Source: Bolinopsis microptera
Taxonomy: Eukaryota; Ctenophora; Tentaculata; Lobata; Bolinopsidae
Direction of reading: 5' to 3'
Assembly: GCF_026151205.1 (NCBI RefSeq)
Contig: NC_087079.1
Location: 14,756,445 to 14,820,444 of the forward strand
Length of the DNA: 64,000 nucleotides
A model generated the notes under the pieces. The model searched no databases, was not told the origin of the DNA, and saw only the letters and a list, made by a program, of their open reading frames with translations. Below, in pieces: positions 34,101 through 49,100 of the stretch (positions are counted from its first letter, which is position 1; each line of letters begins with the position of its first letter). A program made the translations under genes and the position numbers.

Positions 34101-37100
34101 TCAATCACCAATATGTACTATCTGAACTTCCATTTGTGGTTGAACACTATCAATACTCAGTTTCCAAAGACACTATACTTGAGCCAATACATCAGCTCAG
34201 GGATTTAGGCGTCATAGTGTCAAGTGATCTCTCTTGGTCCCCTCACATACGAGCCATTGCAGATAAAGCTCGCCAAAAAGCATCATGGGTTCTCAGTGTA
34301 TTTCACACACGATCTCACTCCATCATGCTGACGCTATACAAATCAATGGTTCGAAGTCTGATTGAATATTGCTGTCCATTATGGCATCCCTCAAAAATCA
34401 GCGATATCCAAGAACTGGAGAGTGTACAGAAAGCATTCACCGCCAGAATATCAGGAATGCGCGATCTCCACTACTGGGATCGCCTGGTCTATCTATCTCT
34501 GATGTCTCTTCAACGAAGGCGGGAGCGATTCATCATTCTCCATATGTGGAAAATCCTCCACGGAAAGACCAGCAATGATCTGAACGTTCTATTTGTTTCA
34601 CGCCCAAGGCTTGGAAACCTTGCAGTAATTCCATCAAAACGTAGAACCAGTTCAACAGCAAACCTCACCTTGTTTGACAACTCATTTGCAGTTCAGGGAC
34701 CTAAATTGTGGAATGCAATCCCCTACCATCTGAATGTCATTCAAGATCTAGAGCACTTCAAAGATAAGCTCACAAAGTTCATGTTGTCTCTCCCTGATAA
34801 GCCGCCGATCAGGGGATATACTCCTCCAAATACGAACTCTCTGCTGTGCTGGCGCAACGAGCGAGACTCTACTTCGCTATGGGGTGGTCAGAAGATGTGA
34901 TGGCCCCGTCAAGTCTTGACGAAACTCAACATAGGTCACATAGGTAGGTAGGACATATTCAGTTAGTATTTATTAGTTATTAGGATTTGTAGTTATATAG
35001 GTTTAGTAGTATTGAGTAATTGTTAATTGTTAATTATAAAATTTGATAAAGGAGCACTGTCACAGTGCTCCTTTATCAAATTTTATAATTAACAATTAAC
35101 AATTGTGTTGTATTATGTTTGCCATTTTTATGTTAATTATGTCACTGAAGATTGCTTTTCAAACATGAAACTTATAGTTTGACAATTGCATAGTTTGCTT
35201 TGTACCGATATTTCATGCTCCTAGCTACAGCTAGTAGAGCCCTTTTTCTATAAGAGAAGAAAACCAGTTGTATTTACAATCATATATATTTATATTAATA
35301 TATACTTACCTGCCTATAAGTTAAAATACTGCAGAGTGCTCACAATCAGACGGTTAAGTTGTGAATTATGGAGCCGGTTGCCCGGTACCTAGAATGAGAG
35401 GTCTGTACTACAACGTCGACACCTGAACTTGTTAACCCCACTCCGCTATAATCACTAGCGTGAAGTAGACATAGTAGTTAATGGAAGCAGATCACAAGTA
35501 GGGAGTTATTAATTATAGGTTCAATTACAGTTTTTACTTGTAGTTTACAGCTATGATGTCATGTTTTTCTCAAAACTATGTAATGGAGACTAAAGATTAA
35601 TGCAATTAGTAATTACGACCCTAAGTAAGAGGGTGCAAGCCTAATGAGAAGGAGCAGGACACCGGTCTGGAATAATTTCATCTCAACTTCAACCTATCCC
35701 TCGTCTTATAATTAAAGTCATCCCTCGTCTCACTGAATACATACTACTATAATATAATAATACAGTAGTACGACAAATGCATTGTGCGTATTTTAGGAAT
35801 ATTTGTTTCCAGCTAGTCACGCCCCAACATCGAGATTCCAATACAATTAAATTTTCTAAAAGGCTTCAGTTCGCATTCCTCAATTGACATACATTTGCAT
35901 AATTGCACTCTATGTTAGTTGCACTACGTAGTACTACTAGTTGTATATTATGTACTTATATTATGCTTAGATTATAATGTGTTTTGAATTATTAGTAGGA
36001 CTCATGGGCCATGTCTTCTTCATTGCTGTCTGCGTATTACTGTATTAGCGAATCACATGACTCACCCAGATTTAAACGAGCCGAAAATTGAGAGATTTTC
36101 CTTAAACATTTTTTAATTATCTCAGTCACCTCAGCAGCAGATTTGGGGATTTGGTAACGTACTTAGACCATCAATCCTCTCAGACAGAACGACCACTCAC
36201 TAGTACCTACTACCTATTTCCTTTCAATAAATTTGTAAACTGCTAAATAGGCTTGCTGATATTTAGCAGTTTACTTATTACGTAAGCCAGATGTTAGTCA
36301 TTTTATTTGACGTTTTTCATTACAATCATATTTATTTACAATCATATTTCATTACAATCATATTTATTTACAATCATATATTTAACATTATAAATGACCA
36401 AACCGTTGAGTGAACGATTTTCAAATTGATTTAGGCTTTTATTTGTTTGCCTGACCGTCTTATCATATATATTTATACAATCATATATTATATTTATATT
36501 TATTTACAATCATATTTATTCATGATTCAATCATATTTATTTCATTACAATCATATTTATATCATTATAAATGACCAAACTGTTGAGTGAACGATTTTCA
36601 AACTGACTTTTATTTGTTTGCCTGACTATCTTTACTTCAGCCTTTTTGGTTTTAATTGAGTTGTTTCGTTAAATCTTATGTTTTGCCAGTTAAGTCTTAT
36701 CAAATGTAATTAAATGATTAAATATGGCTATGTGGTAACAGCTAAAATATATTATTTAATCATTAATGTGTATAAAATTAGGTTGACGCTTAGTTGTCGC
36801 TTGTAAGCAAAATTAAAACTGAAATTTTGTGATGTTACAAGTTTATTAGTACTAATTCATAACACTTATAACAGTGAGTCATGTGATTCGCCCTCGTGTC
36901 CACCCTTTTAGGAAAGTACCGCTCTTGTGTCCTCCGCCCTCGTGTCCGGTTCCCATCGGCTATATTTAGAACTAATAATGGGCTCGTACCTGGCCCTGGG
37001 TCACCCTTTTAAAGTTCTCACTTTTTTATTGAAACTCAATATAAAAGAAACTTTATAGACCTGTCAAAACCAAGGTTCTGACACTCTTATACCATTTATT

Positions 37101-40100
37101 AACTGAGCACTATAATAAAGCTCAACACATAAATTCCAGGCTTTGATGGCCATCAAGTTTTAAAGATACCCTGTCAAGAACAAACTCTCATTGTGCTTCT
37201 TACATCCGTTTTTCTTGTGTTCGAGTGTAGTCTGGATAATGGAAGATGTCCCTCCTACAAACACATTGTCTAACAGCACATTATTTAGTATCGAGGAGAA
37301 CGGAGCTAAGAATTTGTGCGCGACATTCCTTCTGTTCACCCTGGCCTCATCTCTGATAGGAGATTCTATAATTTTAGCAGCTTCTACCCAGCCCAATGGG
37401 ATACGACTAAACAAGTTCATTGTCACTGTTATGCAGCATATCGCGGTATCTGACCTGATTTCTTGCTTCTCTTTTGTCTTGCCAACTATAGTAATGCTGA
37501 TCGCTAATAGATGGGTTTTTAATGGTGCTATCGACTACATCCGGTTGTATGTAGACACGGCAACGTTTGGGGCCAACACCATTATGATAGCGCTGCTTAG
37601 CATCAGCAAGTTGATGTTGATCAGATATCCTACTCACTCACCAAGATGGACTATCAAAAGAGCTCATATAACATGTGCCTTGATATGGTTATTTGCGAAC
37701 ATTTTCCCAGCATTGTATGTCGTATTTGACACGGCTAGTTTCAAATGGATGCCCAAAAAGGCATCCTCGATCGATTACATAGCTTACTTCCGGATTGGGA
37801 TCACTCAAGTTCTGCCAACATTAATCATGATGGTTACCACAGTTTTAATCCTCAGTTATCTTGGCAAAGCCAGGAGAGTAGCCCAGCATAATGGAGGCAG
37901 AACCCCAACCAGAGGGGTAGCTGCTGTCGTCATCACAGTAATAATATACTGCATCTCAACTATACCTACAATATGGGCCTACATCTGCACGTATACTGAT
38001 CTTGGGGCTGATGTTCGTACACTGTCGTGGTTTTCAACTTCTTTCACAGGACTTAACATCATGTGTAACATCTACGTGTACTACTTTACTATTCCCAGTT
38101 TGAGAGAGTTCATCAGGGTGAAGATCCTTCGACTGACACCCCTTAGGCCATGCCCTGGAGCGTGCAGTTCCAGATTTGTCTGAAATTTCAAGCTGACCTA
38201 CGGTGTATTAAATTCCAGTTTTATTTTTTAATTTCGAGAAAATGTTTGTAGCTGCTTTGAATAAGACAGTTTAAGCAATGAAATGGCCAAGATCTTATTA
38301 TGACGTGATTTTTAATTCTTCTATTTTTTGGTTTATGAATAAAGATAAATGATTACCTATTATAATAAAAGTTCGAGATTTTTCATCAAATAAATCTTCA
38401 GTTTCTTCTTGAAATCAGCCTATTATATAGGCATTTAAAAAACCATGTTTTAATGGTTCCTGCTAAAATTAATTCAGTATCCTAAAAATAATCATATCAG
38501 TATCCTAAAAATAATCATATTCAATGATATGTCCGAATATTTCGGGCACTAGAACATCTCCGATAATCCAGAATTCAGCCCTGCTTGACGTCTCACGAGG
38601 GACTAAACTTTTAAACTTTCTGATCTGACCTAAGTAGTCAGATATAGATCACTTATGTTATTAACTGTAGCTTTCTCTTCAGGCGGCGGTAAAAAGAGGA
38701 AATCGCGCTCGGAATCCGGGGAATGTAGTGACATTCCAGCACACCGTGCATTGTATGACAGAATACCTGCTCCCGAGGTTACCCCTCTCAAGCTCTACTC
38801 TCCTCCTAAAGCACCCAAATACTCTCAAAAGTAAGTCTTGGAAATTGGAATTGCTGTTTACTTGTCCATTGAACAATTTGTAATGGAGGTAGAAAGAGCG
38901 GGACAATTTTGGTTTCTGTTTTCTGGATCGATTACAATTAACAAAGCATATTTTGTATTGTGGCGCCAAACATCTCGGCTAGTTTCGCACCGTATATGGT
39001 ATGTTGATTGTAATCGATCTAGGATACATGTAATATCCAAAATTTTCCCGCTCATTCCCCAACATTTTAAATATACTTTTCCGTTTCGCGGTCTTTATTT
39101 TCACAGTACTTAGTTGAATAGTTCTCCGTTGCACTTGTTTTCTCCTCAGTAATAAGTTCTGGACCTCATTGAATATCTGGACATCCTCACTGCCAAAAAC
39201 TTCCTTTTTACTCTTTTTTCCGTGATTGATCGACGTTGTGATTGAAATTTTAAATTGAACAGTCCCCGTTTCATACAAGTTGATCAGCACCGTCCAATTA
39301 AACAACAGCTCCACTCATCACGTGACAAACACTAGCCAATCAGAGCACAGCACAGCCGGCACACTCTCCGTGAGGCACACTTGTGAGTGTTCAGTGTTGC
39401 AGAGTGTTATTAGGATATTGTAGACACGGGGCAGACACATATCACATCATGATGTAACCGTCCTCATCTACAGGTCCCCTTCCTTTTGTTGTGATCTGTG
39501 AATAATGGAATTTGATTTACCCGGCCCGATCCCTCGAGGGTATACGGCAAGACGTGCAATCTTTTCCTCCTTTGTCAAATTTCTGCATGTGATTATAATT
39601 TATATTTCTCAGTTTCTACCCGTGCAGGTGTTCGTGGTTATGTAAATCTGATAAAAGGAATGTGTTTGAATGAGAAATGGGTCGTGTTATACCGTTACAC
39701 TATTCTCTTTAGTGTTTATCTGTGTATAGCTTTGGTTTCCTATGAAAACTTTTGCAGAATTTCAATAGAATTTTCTGTTGCTTTTATTTCTAATACCGGA
39801 AGCGAAGCGCAAATATTTCTTGGCCGTTCTAATTATCATTACACTATAGAAAGACCAATGAACTTGAAAAATTGTCTTTGATATTTGTATTTGCGTTTAT
39901 TTTTGCCCTCTTTTCAATCTAAGGCACGTGAAGCATTTACTTAATAAGTGTGTTCTTTACAGAGCTCAATTATCAATCAGATCTTGAGTCCCACTATTAC
40001 CGTCACATTACAGCTGATATACTCGTTAGTCCCAGTACAATTGTATTTGTACTACATGGTGAAACTCCCCCGACCCACCTGGTCACACATATCTCACACC

Positions 40101-43100
40101 ACGTGACTCTCCTCCCTTCTTCTCATTGGTCGAGACCTCTGAAGTTGACATTTGATAGGCTGTGAACATACTGTTTAAAACGCGTGTTTGTAAGCTCTTT
40201 TCACTTTGTCTCTTATTTGTTTTGTGTTGAACTCCTTAATAGTTCTATAGTTAATACATTTAGCGCTCGTTGAGGGTCCAGCCCTTTTGTAGTGATGGCA
40301 CGAGCCTTGCACTAATCGTTATATTACATTTCTATTGTAAATTCATTGTACAATATGAGTTACCCTCGTGATTTGTGTTTCATCTTTTGTTAATGTCTTT
40401 ACCGATTTGATCGATAGAAAACGAAGAATAGCCCTCTAATAATCTAGAATAGAATGCTGAACTCAAACTTTCCCTTGCGGACTTGAAATCATGTTCCGTG
40501 TCCTAAGACTGGACAAAAAAATAACGAGTTTTAAAACTGATCCCGATATCCTGGTCAGTTCTAACCCCGTTCTAACACCTCGTCTCACCCTCCTTGTAGC
40601 GACGTTTCTCCAACAAGCAGGCTGTCGGACCAGTTGGACCCCTCTAGACCTGCTGAGTATGGAGAGGAGAGTGAGAGTCCCCCTGCTATTGAATCACACT
40701 ATGAGGTAATGTGTGTTTTGTTGTGATACTTCTTGGTTTGTTCGTGAGTTTAGTGTTGTTCAGTTGTCAGTTTGTCAGTACTTTAGTTTCAGTGGTCATT
40801 TGTAGTTTAGTTAGCAGTTCTTTTAGCTTGGTTTGTTTTAGTGATAATTACACATTGTGGTGTGTTTTAAAATGTTCTGTTATTGTCTGTTTGTTTGTTT
40901 TTCTGCGGAATGTTTAAAGCTTGTCGAATAACGTTTGATCACCAGAGCAACACAGCGATCCGCAAGAATTTTAATATGATTATTATCATTTCGGATTTTC
41001 CCGCCAAATTCAATAATTTTGCGTTAACCGGAACTTAATTGGATTGAAAACGAGGAATTACATCATTGATCTTCACAATTATACGAGGTAATGACAAACA
41101 TCAATCCAATCTATAACGGAATTCAACTTTCGTTTTCGAAAATTCAATCATTACATCATCTGAAACTACATCACACAACCGGTTACACTATATAAAAGCC
41201 TCTCTTCAACAATCTCATTTGTCCCACACTTAGTACCACGCTTTGTCATAATTTTGTCGCACACTTTGTCATGTGCAAGTACGGCCCTATACTCCTCTCG
41301 GACTCCCCTCAAAACGTATGTAGTGTACTATATTTTGTAGTGTAGTATGTATGTATAATGTATATCTTGTAGTGTATCTCTTGACAAATTCACGTGTTTT
41401 AATAGAACCACCACCCTCTGACCTATTAGACGCTTCCTTCTCGTGACACGGTGTTTGTTTTATACTTCTCTCACTTGTACAGGTGCACATGAAACTGTAC
41501 TCTGTCTTCAGTGTGACAGTAGTGATTTGTTGAGATGCTGTGCATTTTGTTGGTTGAGAAATATATTGAGATTGTACTGTGTTCTGTATTCTGTATTTTG
41601 AGTACCATAGATTCATGCATATTATCTGATGAATCATCGGGCGTCTACCTGCAACTTGACACTGTACTCACTACTACTCATACTCTGTTTTCACTGTGAC
41701 TGTAGTGTTTATTGAAGTTTGTAGAATGTATTCTTAGATACAGCTTGTTTCGTTTTCATTTTGATTACTGTCGAGTGTAGACTGTAGGTCCTTAATTTAT
41801 ATCTACAGATTCATCAAAATTATGAGTGACCAATTTGTCTAATATATAGAACGTTGCTCCGTTTGGGAACTAAGTGCAGTCTCGAGTTGAATCGCAAAAT
41901 AGCCATCAATACTATTTATGAAATGCTTAAACAATGTGAAAGTAACATGGTACATGGTAAATGGTTTTGGGTGTTCTTTAACTCAATGTAAACTTGTGTG
42001 AGTGTGGCGCTCACTTAACCTCTCCTTTTGGACAGATAGAGATAAGATAAGAGAATGAGATAAGATATGAGATAAGATAAGAGATAGAGATAAGAACATA
42101 GATAAGAGAGGCTATGTCCGCAAATAATAATAGTTTATTGGAGCTCAAAGTATTGATGTCGCTATATTTGGATGAAACAGCATTGATCTGACAAGAAGAT
42201 CACTCCCAAACCTAAATTTACATCTTCTCTGAAATACTATTTTAATTCTCAACTGATGACAGACAATTACGGGCACGATAACAGACAATTACGCATAATT
42301 ATGCTAATTAGAGTTCCATTGTCTAAACAATATTAACAATGGTCCCAGCACTGATCCGGATGGTCTAATGATCCACCTGTCAACTGTTCACTGTCACAAG
42401 ATCAATTATAAAAGTACTGATCACTCGCTCTAATTAGTTTGGGTTTATTTATCGCATCTTGAGTAGATAACTGAAACTAAATTTGTTTTTGATAAACGAT
42501 GCTCAGCGTATAGTACTGAAATGGTTAGGTCACAAACCCCCATTATTCTCCCCAAACTATTTCCACGCTTCCTATACACATGACAGCTAGCATCATTATG
42601 TAGATTAAGAGATAATACCGTCTAAACACCACCACCCACAGTACTGACCACTACTCTATATACTATATAGTATATACTATATACTATATAGTGGAGTATG
42701 ATTAATGACATGGTGTGAGCTCCAGCTCCGTAATCACAGAGCACCTAAACTGTTGATAGGTCGCGCTACTCTGTCCTGCTCTGTCCTGCTGGCCAGCAAC
42801 AGTTACAAACACAGCCTCCGCCCGGTGCTGCTCAGTATATATACCATTATCGTACTCTGTACTTTAAGGGCTAATCGGTACTGTGTGGTGGGTTTGTTAT
42901 CTGCTTTATATTCATGTGCTGCGTCTAGTCAGAGAGACCTGTCCACTAGTGTAGTGTTACTTGTCACTGTGTGTCATAATAATGTCGTTCTTGTTTGTTG
43001 AGAGCACCAGTTTTGAGGTAGGTTTGTTTGTTTGTTTGTCTGTTCGTTCGTTGTGCTGTAAATTTTGGAGTTGGTTATCAGACCGATAAGTGCATATCAG

Positions 43101-46100
43101 TTTTAGAGGCTTTTCAATTGATTCCTCCTTTGACTCGTCATGAACTTGTATGGTAATTCGCTTTTCTAAACCTCACTTTTTCCCCTCCCTATTCTAGGAA
43201 CTAAACATATCAAATGGGACTCCGATTGTGAGCGCTGTTACTGTTATCGTAGAGACTGATGAAGGTAAGACGTCTTTAATTTTAAAAACATTGTTTGATC
43301 GAAATTAAATTTTATGGATATTGTTATCCCTCGTTCATTGTATTAGTCTCTTTTAAGTGTGTAAATTAATGCAATTTTACTAGATAGCTTTTAAGAAGGA
43401 AATTCCAAGACCGGTAGATTCAATGTTTTGGTACATATCGTATCATTGGAGTGTGCCAAACTAATGGTGTCCCTAATTTTGTTTACACTCGGTCACTTGT
43501 CAAGGTATTAAAGGTCATTCGGCGAATTTTCTTTGAAATAAAATGATGTATTTGTAAACATTTTGAAAGTTTATTGATTTTTTTAAAAATCACGACCATG
43601 AAACATATCTCTGATCACGTGATGTCTCCAGAAGAGCGTAGCAGTGAGGCGGCAATGAGTGGAGGAAAGAAGAACAAGATAAGGAAACAGTACAGTGTAC
43701 ACTGTGATGGTAAAGAGAACCTCCGGGTTGATAACAGTCCTCAACATCCACGGTACGGGAAGCTTATTTCATCAACTTTAATTCTCAAAACAACTTTATG
43801 TCTTTTATAATATTATAATATACCTTTCTGTCTTTCATAATATTCTAATTTAGCCTGTAACATAATCAGAATTCTAACTATTCTCCTCCCCGTAGCCGTA
43901 AGACATCAGATGAGCCTGGAGAAGTAGAGGTAGACAGTGCAATGTCTACCAGCGAGCACTACGCTTACCCCCGAGCTACCAGAGACAACATGTTCGGAGA
44001 CAAAGTACCGGGCAACTACCGGGTTAACTCTGTTAAAGACAAGGTGCCCTATAAGAAGGCGTACTCCCATCCTCCTCACCAGGATAGGAATATTATGAGT
44101 TTAGATCTAGACGAGCCCCCACCTTCAGCACCTCCTCAACGTGAGATTTGTAGAGTTATCATGTATTTAGTTCAGGAATATTTGATACTTAATTTGTAAA
44201 ATGTATACTATTTACATCATATATCAGATTTCCTTGGCACTGCGCCATTTAATTTTCACACCAGGAGATCAGTAACCTGTTTCTCATTTCCAGTACAACC
44301 CTCAGCGCCGATTCCCTCACCGTTTCCCAACCGTAACTCCATCTACGTGCACCCGGACCCAGTGTTGTACGCTGAACCCAACAACATTCCCGGACAACCC
44401 CCTCCCCTTCCTGTGGATTATCTCCGACGAAGGTTAGTCTTCTCGCCATTCTGAACTGATAAAGAAGTGCATTATCTTGATATTTCCATACTAAGTCTCG
44501 CTTGAATGACTTAAAAGTACATCTTCGTAGTGTATATTTTAATGTTGAAGCGTGTAATAAATGTTAGAATTTATTTATTAATTTATCTACATTTTTCTTG
44601 TTGTTTTGCTACACACAAAATAGCTACAATTTCTGCATGTCTGTGAATAAGATCTACACTATTTTTGCCGTTATAATTGAATCATAAAACTAGCTAGAAA
44701 ATTAAAGTTGAAATTACGAATTTTATCACCATACCCACCTTTAGATTCGGAGAAGAACAACAACAGTCCGGGTCCCAACCTCCACCCCTACCATCACTAC
44801 CACCTGCACGACCATCAGTTTCGCCTGGGTACCACCAGACAGAGGCAGGGTACCACCAGACTGCTGGTCCTGATCAGAGCCAACTCTACCCTACTCTATC
44901 TACTGAGCTGAAGAACATCGAGCAGGATAACCCTCAGAAGGTATGAATATCTTGGAGTTCTTTAGAATTCCGGGATTTGTTGTGGAGAATAAATTGAATT
45001 TCTTGTAAAGCATGAATGATGAGGGCAGGATTTCTACCCTTGGTCCAAATGAGATCAATAAATTGAGGCCGGTCGCGGTTGGGGATATGATAGCTGATTT
45101 GTCAGGGATTTGGGTTAAAGAACTGAAGAGTACAATAATTAGGGTACATACTAGGCCTAGGGTCAGGGGGAAAATATCAGGGTATCGGGTTTAACATAAT
45201 TGGGATAATTGAAAGATAATTGTGGTAATTATATTTACAGATTTATAAGTTACAGCTTCAAATTATAGAGTCCTAGCTTCAGCACAATTTTGACCAACAT
45301 TCTCTAAACTTATTGATTTCGACTAAGTCCTAAACAGAGTTTAATAAGTTCATTATAACTGCTAAATGCTAATAGCCCTGTTTGGGCCGCCTGTAAATTC
45401 CGTTTAGCACACCTGGGCAGCTCCCTGATTGGTCCCTTCTAATCACGTGATCAGTGAGGCTCTTATCGTCTGTAGCTCTTGGGAGACAACTCCACTCTTG
45501 AATAGTGTAATGTCGGGGTCGTCTCCCAGATTCCAGTTTTCCATACTTACCAATGTGACGTGATGAAGTTCTCAATCAGGATTGGTCGGTGTTAGTGCAT
45601 AACGGCCCCGATTGGGTTGCAATACTCGCATAGTATCGGCTGAGTTAATTACTAGATTATTGCACAGCTGCGTTCAGGTGAACAATACAAATGGAGCCCT
45701 CAGGGGTCGGTTATTCGCACATGGCTCCTCAGCCACTCACAAGTCCCGACCCTGGTCACGTGGGAGGATAACAGCCAATGAGAGGGCCGCTTTACCGCGG
45801 TGCATTCCTGTGGGGATTATAGCGAGTGGTTTGCTTTTCTTCAGCGTCATGTGGCAAATTGTTTTGATATTACAGGCTGGCTTTGTTTAGCTTTTCTCGT
45901 TCATTCTTTGTTTTTACTGGAATGTTTTATGACCAGACGTGGTGTGTGGAGAGTTCTATGTGTCTATCCTTTGTTTTAACTTCTACTCGCCGTCTACTCA
46001 CAGCTGCTACAGTTAGTTTACAGTTAGCTCACTTTGCTTCAATTTGTTTCAGTTTGTTTCAGTTTGTCTCAGTGTTGATAGGTTCATCTATTCAACATTT

Positions 46101-49100
46101 AAAACGAATCAAAAGGTATCCTGTACTGTCCCGATATCTTAACGCGATATTACGTCATTTCACCCTGTATTTCCTCGTTTTATTCAGCCCTTCTTAAGAT
46201 ATTATCATCATCTCACCACATGAATTACGCCGCTTAACCCACCTCTCTCAAACTATCATCCTAGATTTACCACAGACGATCATATCTCCAGACACCCCAC
46301 CCCGCCCGTTTCCCTAATCCTCGCTCCTTATTGGCTTCATCTCCACACTCCACTGAACCTGATTGGTCCAACCCACTCACGTGGTGTTTTCCACGCAAAT
46401 CTGATTTGCTTTTAAGTCACGTGAGTCCACTTCTGTGCTCTGATTGGCTGAATTCCCCGTATCTCCCACGTGCCCAGCAGATAGGTGTCCTGAAGGGTCT
46501 GAGGTTATTATCAGTTAATGTCGATATTTCCGGGACTGGACAGAACAATTGCACCTTGGTAACCGTCCTGAAGTGGGCCCTGAAGTGACATGCAAGTGTT
46601 CATCTTAGTTCCTGAATCATTGTTCGTGTTTTGCTCACGTGCGCTTGCTCTTTTTAGCTATCCAAAAATATCTTTTAAACCCACCGCTTCAGCTCCATTT
46701 CTAGACCATTTTCAGCCAGGAAACATGTATTTTTCAAATAAAGGGTATCTGAGTCAGGGGTAATAAACGATAATTAAAAGTCGGGTAGTATCCTAGTCGT
46801 GCACCACAGTCCACACACACACATGTCGTCGCGTCAAACTCAGTTTAATTACCACTAATCCGGGACAATTACAATCTATTGAAACTGGCAGAGTGCCAGC
46901 TGCACCTCTCTACCCACCAGCTCCATCCACTCCACTTCCTCCAATAGAAACCCTCCAAAGTGTCACGTGACACGCAGATACGTATCTCCCAATATCCTGG
47001 TATGATGCAACTAGTTGGGCGTTCTGCACAAAGAAGATGTGTTGCTTTGTGGGCATTCCGGTCCGACCAGCTGCTGCTGTGTGTTGACATAGCTGCTGTG
47101 TTAGCTGCTGTGTAGAGATGTTGGTAGTTCTCTGTAGTTGTGCCAGATCCTGGAGTGTTTGGTTTGTTAACTTTGTGAATTGTGTGATGCACATTGTATC
47201 AGTTTAGTGTTGTTTTTTGATAGTTTTGTCAAGGCAGTGGTTGTTGAGATTTTGAATAAACTGCTTCGTTTAGGACACCGCTGTAACACTGTTTAACACT
47301 GTGTTAAGGCACGGTGATATCTCTAGTAGCCTAACCCTAGTTCATTGTGTTGGTAGTTCCATTCCTCAGTATTCCTCTCTAACTAATAATTTGATAAATT
47401 AATACACACATAGTTCCACACTATCCAGTATCCAGGTATGACATTAACACAGTGACCTTGGCAACTCGATAATACTTTTCTATATTGTCAAGATATTAAT
47501 TCATTGTCTTGGTAGTTTCCTCTCTCAGTATCACGGTCACCCCTCTTTAACTATAAAAGTATAAATACTCATTTGATACACTAGTTCACAATAACGCAAT
47601 GAACCTGCACAGTACATGTTATTAGCGGGGTATACTCCTTGCTATGCTCCTTGCTTGTATAGTGCAGCTCAGTATACGTTATTAGCGGGGTATACTCCTT
47701 GCTTGTATAGTGCAGCTCTACAACTATTACTGCTAGGCGTGTTCTCCACTTGCTTCCGGTCTACTTGAGGCGTATCTTGAAGTTATAGTCGCAATATCTT
47801 GTATTGGATCCATTAACTAGGACCTACCTTTTTTGCGGTTTTTCAAATCCCTGTATTTGGTCGTTTCAGTTCGCCGTCGTGATTCGAGGGAATGTTAGAA
47901 ACGTTTTTCGAACACGCTTATTGGAACCAAATTAAAGACTTTAATTTGATTTATCGGAAGGATGACAAATGACAATGCTTTTAAAATATTCCAATTTCAC
48001 GAATGATTAATTTTTGTTGTATTTTTATCACCGATAAATTTCTAAGGCCTCCTAGAATTTTCCCTTAAATTAAAAGATTTCATTTTTAAAACTCTCAATT
48101 ATCATTTGTGTCATTCAATTATGGAGGCCTTGTCGGGGCCTTATCCCTTAATCTAATAAGTAATTAACCAACCTGCCAGAAAATGAGATACAAATCCCAC
48201 CAACCACAACACTTCTTCCTGACAACGTCTGGCATTGTGCCAATCAGAACACCGTATCTTGATCACGTGACTCGTTTAGAGAATTTACCTGTATCTTGTA
48301 TCAGAGTGTCACAACCACCACGCTCGACTGGCTGGGTTCCTGACCGGCTTCCTTTAGTGTTCATGTCGCACTTTGTTGTGCACACTTGGTGCGCTGAATG
48401 TGCGGTAATTAAGGGTTTGACCCTGGTTTAGTTTACCAGGCGGTGGGGTGTAAAGGAACACTTTTGTTTGAACTCTGATTGGTGTGGGATACTCAATTAT
48501 TATTTTCCTGCAAATAGTTTTCCCTCGATAGCTATTTCCTCAATCAATATTACCTTCGTACTATTTTTCGACATTGGTACTTAACATTGATGCATAAGAA
48601 TCATAAAATATCACTTTCAATATGTGGCAGAAACAGTTAATAGCAAAAGAAGCCCAGGATATGTATCATATCTAGTTTAAACTCACAGGGAATGATGGGC
48701 TGACTCATGTGTCAGTACTTTTCAGAAGCGTCGTTCTCGACCAATCGGATTGCTTTATCCCTGCAACTAGCCAATCCTCTTTTAGCTTGATCCAAGCTTT
48801 GAATTTTTGCCACCTTCCTTACTTCTGTGGTTTTGAGCTTTTTAGATTTGTATCCGACAATGCCGCCCCCCTAGCCCCCCCCCCCCCCCCTGGCTACGTG
48901 CCTGAACTTAATACAGCTTGTTACGCGATATAACTGCTATTAAAAGTAATATCGATATATTCGATAACCGGAATGTTTCTATTTTTTCGTCCTCAAGATT
49001 TCAATGTTCCCGTTTTCACCAGAGACTGATAGTTTTACAACAGAATCTCCTTGTTTCACATTTTTACTTTCAACGAGAACGTCGCCACAAAACCCTCATA

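Noticed and set aside
40711-40917. Hydrophobic 68-codon frame after exon 19
   Set aside because: Begins immediately after the exon 19 donor; T/G-rich intron sequence without further support.
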